The position numbers and the translations under genes were made by a program. 64,000 nt of DNA, from the IMG/VR virus record IMGVR_UViG_3300020548_000011, positions 1 to 64,000 of that record. The stretch is one strand, 5' to 3'. Shown here one piece after another: positions 12,779-20,160 of this stretch (position 1 is the stretch's first letter; each line of letters begins with the position of its first letter). Under the pieces are notes generated by a model that searched no databases, was not told the DNA's origin, and saw only the letters and a list, made by a program, of their open reading frames with translations. The DNA is from a virus.

Positions 12779-12794
12779 TCTATGGAGTCTCAAA

Positions 12795-13145
12795 ATGAGA
12801 AACAAGATTATAGCCCTATTCACCGCACTAAGTCTTTCTCTTGCCATCGCTACGCCTGCCAAAGCACAGTTTATCCCTTGGGGATATGGTGGAATGGGTT
12901 GGGGTTATGGTGCTGGTTTTGGCTACAGTGCCGCTATTGCTGGTATTGGTATTGCTTCCGCTGCTATTGGTGCTGCCGCTATTGCTAACTCTTATCCTTA
13001 TGGTGGATATGGTTATGCTCCTGTGCCTGTATATGCTGCGCCGACTTATGCTCCTGCTTATCGTCCGACTGTCCGAAAGCAGATCATTATCAAGAATAGT
13101 CCTGGTGCCCGGGTGTATGAGGAAGACGACATATTCGGTTGGTAA
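12795..13145 (+). CDS. exported Gly/Tyr/Ala-rich protein
   Basis: 116 residues from ATG 12795 (GGAG 7 nt upstream); the longer open frame runs back through the previous gene and is not used. Signal peptide ends TPAKA-QF. The mature protein has a hydrophobic Ala/Gly/Ile stretch (AAIAGIGIASAAIGAAAI) and repeated GYGYAPV-type Pro/Tyr runs. It resembles rhizobial small exported proteins in style. Periplasmic or outer-membrane; function unknown. Confidence 0.75.
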   Translation: MRNKIIALFTALSLSLAIATPAKAQFIPWGYGGMGWGYGAGFGYSAAIAGIGIASAAIGAAAIANSYPYGGYGYAPVPVYAAPTYAPAYRPTVRKQIIIKNSPGARVYEEDDIFGW

Positions 13146-13166
13146 TAACACAGAAGGAGGAAGAGT

Positions 13167-13463
13167 ATGTGCTATTACACTGTAACAATGGATCGTGCTT
13201 CAAGTTCTTCTGGACATACTAGAGCGATTATGATTCTAGATGCAAAAGATAAAACTGAAGCCACGGCCAAATTTCTAAATTCATTTGGTGCAAAGTATTA
13301 CAATGATATCAATGTGAGGGAAGGGATTCATATCGAACAAGATTTTGATCGCCTTCTAACAGAACAAGCTAAAAAGTATATACTAAAAGTTAAGAACAAG
13401 ACGGCAGATGCTCCTCCGTTAATGTCTTATCAGAATATGATTCATCTTGATTATGGAGAGTAA
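13167..13463 (+). CDS. hypothetical 98-aa protein
   Basis: Very strong ribosome site AGGAGG 7 nt before ATG. Begins MCYYTVTMDRASSSSGHTRA, with a beta-strand then helix pattern (KDKTEATAKFLNSFGAKYY). No family recognised. Confidence 0.8.
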   Translation: MCYYTVTMDRASSSSGHTRAIMILDAKDKTEATAKFLNSFGAKYYNDINVREGIHIEQDFDRLLTEQAKKYILKVKNKTADAPPLMSYQNMIHLDYGE

Positions 13464-13464
13464 A

Positions 13465-13839
13465 ATGAAAAACGTTTTTATTAGAGGCGGTCTTCAAGGT
13501 CTATTTGCTGTGCTTGTCATTACACTCGCATCGACGGCGCTACAAGGTGCTCCTGCGAAAAAGGAAACGAATACCGAACAGAAGATTGTTTGCGAAAAGA
13601 CAGAGAGCGTCCAGAAAACTATGGACGAAAAGAACTTCTTTCTTCTTCTAAATATGACCAATGACAGTGGTGTTGTCGAGAGTGTCTGGATTTCTGGCAC
13701 GACTATTGTTATCACAGCACAGAAGGGTGAGGATTCTTGCTTTCTCGCCATGATGAATGATGTTACATATAATCCAGATACGCTTCAAGGCCTAGTAAAG
13801 GCATATGAAGCACAAAAGGGCAAGCAAAAGGATATCTAA
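13465..13839 (+). CDS. exported or membrane-anchored protein, 124 aa
   Basis: ATG 13465 selected because GGAGAG precedes it; upstream in-frame starts are weaker. An N-terminal hydrophobic segment (GLFAVLVITLASTALQG) acts as signal peptide or anchor. The mature part has two Cys (VCEKTE and DSCFLAMM) that could pair in the periplasm. Unknown function. Confidence 0.75.
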   Translation: MKNVFIRGGLQGLFAVLVITLASTALQGAPAKKETNTEQKIVCEKTESVQKTMDEKNFFLLLNMTNDSGVVESVWISGTTIVITAQKGEDSCFLAMMNDVTYNPDTLQGLVKAYEAQKGKQKDI

Positions 13840-14187
13840 ATGGCGTGGGGTTATCATCTTATTCTAGATTGTTATGATGCTGACAAGGCGCTAATCACCA
13901 ATCCAACAAACATCGCCGCATTTGCTAAAGTATTAGTAAAGCGCATTGATATGGTGGCATATGGTGAGCCGCAAGTTGTTCACTTCGGCGAAGACGACAA
14001 GCAAGGTTATACACTGGTTCAGTTGATTGAAACTTCCAATATCGTTGCTCATTTCTGTGACGAGTCTGGTAACTTTTACATGGATGTTTTTTCATGTAAA
14101 CCATTTTCAACCGAAGCAGTATTAGAGACAGTAAATCAGTTTTTCGCTCCAAAGAAAATCAGGGAGCGATATGTAGAAAGGGACTAA
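13840..14187 (+). CDS. SpeD-like (AdoMet/arginine decarboxylase superfamily) protein
   Basis: 115 residues, typical SpeD length. GYHLILDCYD near residue 4 and VAHFCDESGNFYMDVFSC (residues 68-85) match the SpeD core. The DVFSC Cys, the His 11 residues before DVF and the Ser five residues before that align with the catalytic Cys, His and pyruvoyl-forming Ser. The residue before the Ser is Thr rather than the usual Glu of the E-S self-cleavage site. Phage SpeD homologues are known and some have changed substrate, so AdoMet decarboxylase activity is not assured. A polyamine role is inference. Confidence 0.7.
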   Translation: MAWGYHLILDCYDADKALITNPTNIAAFAKVLVKRIDMVAYGEPQVVHFGEDDKQGYTLVQLIETSNIVAHFCDESGNFYMDVFSCKPFSTEAVLETVNQFFAPKKIRERYVERD

Positions 14188-14188
14188 A

Positions 14189-14653
14189 ATGAGACGTAAA
14201 CTAGACTTGGACGAAGTAAGAGATTTCATCGAGAACTCTTCGGAATCAACCAAGATTTATATTGGTTCTGACTCTGAAAGACATAGACGAGGCGGAGTCT
14301 GGTTTGCGGATTATGCTGTCGTTGTGGTTATTCATAAAGACGGTAAGCATGGTGCTAAAGTCTTTGGTGAGATTACAACCGAACGAGATTATGACCAGGC
14401 TAAAGATAAGCCACGTATGCGATTGATGAATGAGGTTATGAAGGCAGCACAGCTTTATCTAGACCTAGCAGATGTTATTGGTGACAGACAGTGCGAGGTC
14501 CACATCGATATCAATCCAAATCACAAGCACGGTTCTTCCTGTGTTATCAGCGAAGCAGTTGGCTATATTCGTGGTATGACTGGTGTGACTCCTAGAGTGA
14601 AGCCAGAGGCATGGGCTGCTTCTATCGCCGCCGATAAATTCCCAAGCCTATAG
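14189..14653 (+). CDS. YkuK/DUF458-type RNase H-like protein
   Basis: 154 residues. IYIGSDSERHR near residue 27 supplies the first Asp of an RNase H-like fold; VHIDINPNHKHGSS near 107 and a C-terminal Asp (AADKFP) fit the DUF458 (YkuK) family. Likely a nuclease-fold protein of unproven activity. It starts 2 nt after the SpeD-like gene. Confidence 0.75.
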   Translation: MRRKLDLDEVRDFIENSSESTKIYIGSDSERHRRGGVWFADYAVVVVIHKDGKHGAKVFGEITTERDYDQAKDKPRMRLMNEVMKAAQLYLDLADVIGDRQCEVHIDINPNHKHGSSCVISEAVGYIRGMTGVTPRVKPEAWAASIAADKFPSL

Positions 14654-14657
14654 TTTA

Positions 14658-14664
14658 CTAAATA
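14658..14664 (+). promoter_or_regulatory. late-promoter element CTAAATA
   Basis: TACTAAATA just after the preceding stop. Same element as at 19029, 23518 and 60361. The next gene start is 175 nt away, behind two hairpins. Confidence 0.5.
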
Positions 14665-14669
14665 CTAAT

Positions 14670-14696
14670 TCGCTAGGCAGTCATATTGCCTAGCGA
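14670..14696 (+). terminator. 10-bp hairpin, possible terminator
   Basis: TCGCTAGGCA-GTCATAT-TGCCTAGCGA followed by TTAT. A second hairpin, GCCGCTG/CAGCGGC, follows at about 14701-14732. The remaining intergenic bases to 14839 show nothing else. Confidence 0.5.
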
Positions 14697-14839
14697 TTAT
14701 CGCCGCTGACCACGGATGTAATGGCAGCGGCACTCAACTCCTACGACCTCGTCGGCACTCGCCAAATCAATCTCACATTTCCTTCATCTTTCGTTATCGT
14801 GATATTGTGCGTGGTCGTATATAACAGAAAGGTACTATT

Positions 14840-15340
14840 ATGAAGAAGATTTTACTTGCTTTCATTACGGTACTTGCTATTAGCGGTACCGCTGAGGCAA
14901 GAAATCAATATTCAAACGGAGCAACAGAGCCTAATCTATTAGACTCTATTCTCGGCACTCCGAACGGAAACTGGAGCGTAATGCCCAGACTCCATGGTCG
15001 TGCTAGACTTGCTTCGAGACACCATAACACCCATATGGCAGGACGAGGAAGAAACACTGGTGCTTCGGCATCAATCGTTGCATACGGAAGAATGCTTCAA
15101 CATTCTGGTTTCCGTGTGTCGGAACATCCTGCTTTTGGAGGAGTCCATCATGTTCATCATGGTTGGGCTCATTATGCTGGTCGGGCAATCGACATCAACA
15201 TAGGTCGTGGTGTAAGAGAGGCATCTAATCGTTCGACAAGATCGAAGTTTGATGCCTTGGCTGCGAGAGCCAGAGCGGCAGGTTATACTGTGCTTTGGAA
15301 GGTAGCAGGCCACTTTGATCATATACATATACAGAAGTAA
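14840..15340 (+). CDS. exported M15/DD-peptidase-like protein
   Basis: 166 residues. Signal peptide KKILLAFITVLAISGTAEA. The C-terminal half carries HYAGRAIDIN (H-x6-D, residues about 119-128) and GHFDHIHIQ (His-x-His at the end), the zinc-ligand pattern of M15-type D-Ala-D-Ala peptidases and related hydrolases. Probably a periplasmic peptidoglycan peptidase. It is the second of four cell-wall enzymes in the window and is followed by a terminator. Confidence 0.8.
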   Translation: MKKILLAFITVLAISGTAEARNQYSNGATEPNLLDSILGTPNGNWSVMPRLHGRARLASRHHNTHMAGRGRNTGASASIVAYGRMLQHSGFRVSEHPAFGGVHHVHHGWAHYAGRAIDINIGRGVREASNRSTRSKFDALAARARAAGYTVLWKVAGHFDHIHIQK

Positions 15341-15348
15341 TATATAGA

Positions 15349-15377
15349 GGGTGGGGAGAAATTCCCACCCTTTCTTA
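15349..15377 (+). terminator. rho-independent terminator
   Basis: GGGTGGG-(8 nt)-CCCACCC followed by TTTCTTA. Confidence 0.88.
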
Positions 15378-15391
15378 TAGGATAAATCATC

Positions 15392-15595
15392 ATGGTCGAA
15401 CTTGTAACAAAATGGACAGAACGAGCCAAGAAGGCAAGAGAACGATTGAACATCTGTGTAGAGTGTGAACATTTGGAAAAACAGTTTTACGTTTGTAAGA
15501 AGTGTGGTTGTTTTCTCAAAGGCAAGACTATGTTTCCCAGTTCATCGTGCCCTGTAGGCAAATGGGACAAATACACGGAGGAAAAGGATGTATAG
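15392..15595 (+). CDS. small zinc-ribbon protein
   Basis: 67 residues. Six Cys in the spacing C-x2-C (CVEC), C-x2-C-x-C (CKKCGC) and CP near the end (SSSCPVGKW), a pattern of small phage and bacterial zinc-binding proteins. Its last codons overlap the next gene by 8 nt. Nucleic-acid or protein binding is possible; role unknown. Confidence 0.75.
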   Translation: MVELVTKWTERAKKARERLNICVECEHLEKQFYVCKKCGCFLKGKTMFPSSSCPVGKWDKYTEEKDV

Positions 15596-16238
15596 AACAT
15601 TTGACATTAAAGAATACTGGCCGCAGCCAAAACCTGGCGAACTTATTCAACACGAATATTATAACCCTGCTGATCAAAAGATTATCGGTAATGTTTTCTA
15701 CACGAAGCCAAACGACCGTTATGTCTACCAAGAAGACTATCATGGCGGTGAGTGGAAAGCAACATGGGTTATGGACTACAATCATCCAAATGGTGTGATG
15801 GAGTTGGTCGATATCTATCCTGCCAAAAAGTATCAGTTCTGGACAAAGTTTAGAACAACTGCCTTTGTTGCTGGTAAAGAAATACCATGGGGTAAAGTCC
15901 AGAAGGTCGGTGACATAATCGATCAGGAACTTCAAATCTCCGCAATCAAGTCTACACCATTCATTTGGCCAGAAAAGGGTCGTCAAGTCGTAAACTTCGT
16001 TGCTCACCATGAAACATTTGATGTTGGTAATACTGTTTATAAAGACGTTTTGGAAATCGCTTATGACCAGACATTTGGTAAGATGACTGCTGGTGCCAGA
16101 TCATTTCAAGCCAAAGGAATTGGAATCGTTCAAATGCAGTGGCGTGGTTTTGGAAAAGATGTGGGAACTCATATGGCAGCGGTGACAAAGACTGGTCCCG
16201 GAATCGTAACGGAAGACAAGAGAATAATTTGGTATTGA
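15588..16238 (+). CDS. hypothetical 216-aa protein
   Basis: AGGAAAAGG before the ATG. Soluble, beta-rich, with many Trp, Tyr and His (EYWPQPKPGELIQHEYYNP, YVYQEDYHGGEWKATWVMDY). It looks like a compact beta-barrel protein but I recognise no family. The stop overlaps a promoter. Confidence 0.75.
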   Translation: MYRTFDIKEYWPQPKPGELIQHEYYNPADQKIIGNVFYTKPNDRYVYQEDYHGGEWKATWVMDYNHPNGVMELVDIYPAKKYQFWTKFRTTAFVAGKEIPWGKVQKVGDIIDQELQISAIKSTPFIWPEKGRQVVNFVAHHETFDVGNTVYKDVLEIAYDQTFGKMTAGARSFQAKGIGIVQMQWRGFGKDVGTHMAAVTKTGPGIVTEDKRIIWY

Positions 16239-16263
16239 CTTTCTAGATCATCTATGCTATATT
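16235..16263 (+). promoter_or_regulatory. sigma-70-like promoter, leaderless transcript likely
   Basis: TTGACT (16235-16240), 17 bp, TATATT (16258-16263). The expected start is about 16270, exactly the second ATG of the next gene. Confidence 0.8.
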
Positions 16264-16269
16264 ATGAGA

Positions 16270-16680
16270 ATGCGAAAGATCAATAAGAACATTCTCCATA
16301 CTCTGGAAAAGATAGCGGCAGCTAATCCGAACCCCACGGAAAAGTTTGCCGCTGCTGTCGTTTGGAATAATAAGATCATTTCCATTGGAATGAATAGTAT
16401 GAAGTCGCATCCACTCCAAGCGAAGTATTCCAAGAATGAACATGCGATCTTCCTTCACAGCGAGATTGATGCCATCAAGAATGCGCTCCGTGAGATTGAT
16501 GTGGATGATTTTTCTAAATGCGACTTGTATATCACCAGAGTGAAGAAAGAGAAGCCATTCACCAAAAAGTTTGTGTGGGGTCTAGCAAAGCCTTGTGCTG
16601 GTTGTGAAAGGGCTATAGCAGCCTTTGGTCTAAAGCGAACGATATACACTTGCGATGATGGATATGAGGTGATAGAATGA
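16270..16680 (+). CDS. deoxycytidylate/cytidine deaminase-like protein
   Basis: 136 residues from ATG 16270 (an in-frame ATG at 16264 would lie at about -6). Zinc-binding deaminase motifs: HSEID near residue 63 (H-x-E) and KPCAGC near 107 (PC-x2-C). Probably converts dCMP to dUMP for ThyX. With transcription starting at or beside the ATG, the mRNA would be leaderless. ATGA overlap with the next gene. Confidence 0.85.
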   Translation: MRKINKNILHTLEKIAAANPNPTEKFAAAVVWNNKIISIGMNSMKSHPLQAKYSKNEHAIFLHSEIDAIKNALREIDVDDFSKCDLYITRVKKEKPFTKKFVWGLAKPCAGCERAIAAFGLKRTIYTCDDGYEVIE

Positions 16681-17063
16681 GCGATAAAACACTAGAAGAC
16701 CTTGTGGAAGAATGTCCATATGAAACGAAACTGGCCGTTACCGCATGGGTAATGAAACATATCGTGGAACATGCTCATAATCCTGGTTCTTTTCGTTATC
16801 TAATCTATGAACGCCTAGGATTTGGTCCTGACGCCTATGTGCCACTATATATGGCTGGCGGCATGGAAATCTCCAATGAGTTTGATATGGAGAGAATCGA
16901 CAACATTAGAGCAAAGGTTAGAGAAGAAAAGATTGATGTTCTCAAGCCGATTCTTAGTTTGTGTGATGAACCAGGTTGCTTCAATAGTATTAGCACTGGT
17001 TGGCCTACCAAAGATGGTGGATATCGTATGACTTGCTCCGAACATCATAAGAAAGAAGAATGA
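16677..17063 (+). CDS. hypothetical 128-aa protein
   Basis: N-terminal two thirds helical (ETKLAVTAWVMKHIVEHAH). C-terminal CDEPGCFN and TCSEHH make a Cys4/His-type metal site similar to small zinc knuckles in phage proteins. Role unknown. Coupled by ATGA at both ends. Confidence 0.75.
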   Translation: MSDKTLEDLVEECPYETKLAVTAWVMKHIVEHAHNPGSFRYLIYERLGFGPDAYVPLYMAGGMEISNEFDMERIDNIRAKVREEKIDVLKPILSLCDEPGCFNSISTGWPTKDGGYRMTCSEHHKKEE

Positions 17064-17200
17064 TATATATTGTTAATGTGTCCGAGTTGGCGAGAGTCAA
17101 TCGTGAGTATTGGTGCTGTGAGTATGTTATCACTTACATCGGCTCCGCTGACTGTCCTGCTAGTGATTGCGAACTAAGAATAGGAGAAACTAATGGCTAA
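17060..17200 (+). CDS. hypothetical 46-aa Cys-containing protein
   Basis: ATG overlaps the previous stop (ATGA). MIYIVNVSELARVNREYWCC..., then two more Cys (ADCPASDCEL). Ends 8 nt inside the next gene, in a different frame. Position and coupling support it; no family. Confidence 0.55.
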   Translation: MIYIVNVSELARVNREYWCCEYVITYIGSADCPASDCELRIGETNG

Positions 17201-17858
17201 AACATTCAAACAGGCATTTGCCGAAGCACGAAAAGCTGGCAAAGATGTATTTCTTTTTGACGGTAAACTATACACGACCGATGTTGCTGTAAAAGACGCT
17301 GACGAAACAAAGTTTGTTGACGTTACCAACACTGTGGCTGACGCTAAGGTCCCTACTGCTGGTAAACTAAAGAAGAACGTATGGCCGCTCCAGCGTGAAC
17401 TTCGTGCCAAGTTCGGTACACCAGATTACGGCGGAGCATTTAGAAAGCATATGGTTCAGGTCAATCTACCATATACCATGTGGATGGACGATATCAAGAT
17501 CACCAAGACATGGATGAATAAGTCCTGTGCTGATTCTCTTGTTCGTGTTCTAACATATGTGTGGGACGAGAATGGCAGAGATTATGATAAGATTAAGGCA
17601 CAGCAACTACATGTCTTTTCTGGCACCTGGAACATCCGTAACATGCGTGGCGGTTCTTCTCTTTCTACTCATGCCTTTGGTGTCGCTATTGACATTGCCG
17701 CACCTTGGAACGCTCTTGGTAAAAAGCCAGGATATAATAAGCATTCTTTCACTGAAAAGTCTCTAATCGTTCAGGCATTTGAGGCAGAAGGTTGGATTTG
17801 GGGTGGTCGTTGGGAGCGTCGTCCTGACGGTATGCATTTCCAGGCTGCCCGTATCTAA
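17193..17858 (+). CDS. endolysin-like M15 peptidase
   Basis: 221 residues, no signal peptide. GGSSLSTHAFGVAIDI (residues about 150-166) gives the S-x-H-x6-D zinc motif, and WIWGGRWERRPDGMHFQ at the C-terminus has the W-GG-W and final His of phage M15C endolysins (L-Ala-D-Glu or DD-peptidase type). The N-terminal 70 residues are extra and may bind the wall or virion. Probable lysis enzyme. AGGAG precedes the start by 8 nt. Confidence 0.88.
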   Translation: MAKTFKQAFAEARKAGKDVFLFDGKLYTTDVAVKDADETKFVDVTNTVADAKVPTAGKLKKNVWPLQRELRAKFGTPDYGGAFRKHMVQVNLPYTMWMDDIKITKTWMNKSCADSLVRVLTYVWDENGRDYDKIKAQQLHVFSGTWNIRNMRGGSSLSTHAFGVAIDIAAPWNALGKKPGYNKHSFTEKSLIVQAFEAEGWIWGGRWERRPDGMHFQAARI

Positions 17859-17875
17859 CAACTGGAGTTTTTGTT

Positions 17876-18166
17876 ATGAAGATGATTCACAAGTATCCGC
17901 TTGGTACGGATATTCATCATAATATGGTGACAGAGATTGAAATGCCCAGAGGAGCACAGATACTATCATTGCAGATGCAGGGTAGTATTCCTGTCCTCTG
18001 GGCCGTCGTCAATCCCAAGAAAGAAAAACGTAAGTATGTGTTTCATGTCTTTGGCACTGGATATGAAATGCAGGATTATGAACGAAAGCATTATGTTTAT
18101 GTTGGCACGGTTCAGCAATCAAGTTGGACAACTCTTGTTTGGCATATCTTTGAGGTGATAGAATAA
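17876..18166 (+). CDS. DUF7352-like conserved phage protein
   Basis: 96 residues. IEMPRGAQILSLQMQGSIPV, LWAVVNPKKEK, FHVFGTGYEM, YVGTVQ and LVWHIFE follow the pattern of a small beta protein common in phages (DUF7352, recalled from memory). Function unknown. Confidence 0.75.
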   Translation: MKMIHKYPLGTDIHHNMVTEIEMPRGAQILSLQMQGSIPVLWAVVNPKKEKRKYVFHVFGTGYEMQDYERKHYVYVGTVQQSSWTTLVWHIFEVIE

Positions 18167-18795
18167 TGACAACATTGAGAACCGCACAGAAGAGAAAAGA
18201 TTGGTCATACGATGTTATGACAGATTCGTATCGTCATATTTCTGGTGTCACTGTTGATAGAATAGATATAGCTAGAAACAACGGTGATTTAGAAACGGTA
18301 CTAGATAATGCTTTAAAGATGGCTTCTGTAGGAGCGGCAGGAGCAGTTGGCGCACCATATAATCCGTCGATTGTCTATAATGGAGAACCGTTTGATGTCG
18401 ATGTATCATCGGGATCCGCAATGATAACCTCATCTATCCAAAACGATCAACCTAGACATATTACAATACAAACGAGTCTGGGTGATATAGCTTTAAATCT
18501 CAAAACCGGAGACATTGCCATACCAGTAGGCGTCGGGCGTGATGATGCTATCCGTGAGTTTTGGCTAGGCTTTCAGAAGAATTTTCAGCCTCTTGAAAAG
18601 AAAAGCTATGAGGATAAGATACTTACTCTAGAAAGAGAATTGGCAAAAGCAAAAACTTCTGCGACACTAATGCGGGCGGAAAATCAAAAAGAAGCCAGTA
18701 AGAGAGTTGCCGAAAAGATTGCCAAGAAGTATGCCAACGAAAAGTTCATCATGGTGAAACCCGCTGACTTAATCAAGTTTATTGAGGAAGAATGA
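18166..18795 (+). CDS. hypothetical 209-aa protein with C-terminal coiled coil
   Basis: Starts on TAATG overlap. Residues 1-130 form a globular, Gly/Ala-containing domain; residues 145-190 (EDKILTLERELAKAKTSATL...) look like a coiled coil. Possibly a structural or scaffolding protein; no family recognised. Confidence 0.75.
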   Translation: MTTLRTAQKRKDWSYDVMTDSYRHISGVTVDRIDIARNNGDLETVLDNALKMASVGAAGAVGAPYNPSIVYNGEPFDVDVSSGSAMITSSIQNDQPRHITIQTSLGDIALNLKTGDIAIPVGVGRDDAIREFWLGFQKNFQPLEKKSYEDKILTLERELAKAKTSATLMRAENQKEASKRVAEKIAKKYANEKFIMVKPADLIKFIEEE

Positions 18796-19046
18796 GCGAC
18801 AATCAAGAACTAATCGAACAACTACATGAACTAGCGGACTGGGTTGAGAAACACAACTCAGTCCATTGTCATTCTGTGCCACGAAAGGCAGCATATACTA
18901 TTGCCAGACTGGAAGAAGACAATCACAGAATGCGACTACAGTTGAATAAGAACTTTTGGTCTATCCGAGACATATATGACAGATGTGTTGGTGCTATTCG
19001 ACTGTGGATCTATTTGATAAGAAAAAGACTAAATACTCCTAGATGA
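18792..19046 (+). CDS. hypothetical 84-aa protein
   Basis: ATGA overlap with the gene before. Helical throughout (LIEQLHELADWVEKHNS..., ARLEEDNHRMRLQLN). The end of the gene overlaps the late promoter and regulatory hairpin at 19029-19061. Confidence 0.7.
   Translation: MSDNQELIEQLHELADWVEKHNSVHCHSVPRKAAYTIARLEEDNHRMRLQLNKNFWSIRDIYDRCVGAIRLWIYLIRKRLNTPR
19029..19035 (+). promoter_or_regulatory. late-promoter element CTAAATA inside a hairpin arm
   Basis: GACTAAATA. By T4 spacing, transcription would start near 19041-19042, just past the 5' arm of the hairpin at 19033-19061. Confidence 0.7.
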
Positions 19047-19061
19047 TAAAATTAGGAGTAT
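19033..19061 (+). promoter_or_regulatory. hairpin that hides the Shine-Dalgarno (also terminator-like)
   Basis: ATACTCCTA (19033-19041), 11-nt loop, TAGGAGTAT (19053-19061), then six more T. The AGGAG (19054-19058) is the ribosome site for the TTG start at 19066. Read-through mRNA would mask it; late mRNA, starting after the 5' arm, would expose it. May also terminate upstream transcription. Confidence 0.7.
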
Positions 19062-19065
19062 TTTT

Positions 19066-20148
19066 TTGGCTGTTAAGAAACCAGACTCGAAAACTATTAT
19101 AAGCGAAGTTGCAGGTCTCTTGAATAGTGTTTCTAAAAAGTATAACTTTCAAGTGGCTCCTACACAAAAACTAGGAAAGCCGTCTAAGACCAACTCAATG
19201 GTAAGAGAGTTTAGATTACAGTTGATTAATACTGGTAAGGATACGTCCGAGGCGCTAAAGGCAGCAATCATGAAAGATTTAAAGGCTGCTGGCGTCACAA
19301 AAATAACATATAATAATATTTCACCAAATAGTAGCAAATATCCTTCAGTATCTTTTACATATGAGAGTATGAAGTTCGATGCCGTTATAGCAAAGGGTGC
19401 CAACAAAGGTGAGAATTTCGAGAAGAAAACTATCACTGATCTGGCAAGATTCTTTAAAAGTAAAGGTGTAAATAAAACATATCAGCAACTTGTGGAAAAA
19501 CTCATTCAGTCGAATCCTGCGTTTGGCGTAAATGAAATTAAATCTGTGACACAAAGAACAGGTTCAACGAAAAAAGAAGGAGTAGCGACTGCTGATTTGG
19601 GAGCAATTATTGGTGACATTGTTATTGAGGATTCACGTAGTAAAAAGTGGTTTATCTCACTGAAAGATGTGAACGGAGCAACATTTAGTTCTTACTCAGG
19701 TGCTGCTTCTTTGTTTGATGCTACAGGAACTTTACAACCTGATTCAGCTGGTGCTAAGTTTTTAAACTCTTTTGGTGTTGATTTGAATAAAGTCCAAGAA
19801 GGCTTTGATGAAAGAAATAAAATAAAAAAGAAACGTCCTAAGCTAAAAGTTGCTACACCTAATCCAAAAGAGATGAAAGCTATTTTCGAAAGAGCGTGGG
19901 GTATGAATTACTTTTATGTGAGAAAGATAAATGCTACCGATTGGAAAGTTTTTTGGATGGATGGTTCAAAATTAAAATCGTTGACCGAAAACATGACGGT
20001 TACAAAAGTAAACTATCCTAACACTGGATCAAAACAGATTACTATTTACTGTTCAACACCTTCTGCGGAATATACAATCGAACTAAGAAATAGTAAAGCA
20101 CAAGAATATCCAAACGATACTAAGTTTAAGATCGTTAGATTCAAATAA
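19066..20148 (+). CDS. hypothetical late protein, possible nuclease fold (TTG start)
   Basis: 360 residues. TTG at 19066 with AGGAG 7 nt upstream; MAVKKPDSK follows. The middle segment has ENFEKKTITDLARF (about residue 117), GDIVIED (about 185) and KKWFISLKD (about 193), resembling the D...(x)xK core of PD-(D/E)xK nuclease folds. That resemblance is weak and not proof. Controlled by the SD-masking hairpin and the late promoter, so probably late. Lies just before virion-type genes. Confidence 0.75.
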   Translation: MAVKKPDSKTIISEVAGLLNSVSKKYNFQVAPTQKLGKPSKTNSMVREFRLQLINTGKDTSEALKAAIMKDLKAAGVTKITYNNISPNSSKYPSVSFTYESMKFDAVIAKGANKGENFEKKTITDLARFFKSKGVNKTYQQLVEKLIQSNPAFGVNEIKSVTQRTGSTKKEGVATADLGAIIGDIVIEDSRSKKWFISLKDVNGATFSSYSGAASLFDATGTLQPDSAGAKFLNSFGVDLNKVQEGFDERNKIKKKRPKLKVATPNPKEMKAIFERAWGMNYFYVRKINATDWKVFWMDGSKLKSLTENMTVTKVNYPNTGSKQITIYCSTPSAEYTIELRNSKAQEYPNDTKFKIVRFK

Positions 20149-20160
20149 GAGGATTCATTT

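Noticed and set aside
12828-13185. 107- and 114-aa frames (Ser/Thr/Ile-rich minus, Leu/Val-rich plus) at the Gly/Tyr-rich protein
   Set aside because: Shadow frames of the low-complexity exported protein at 12795-13145.
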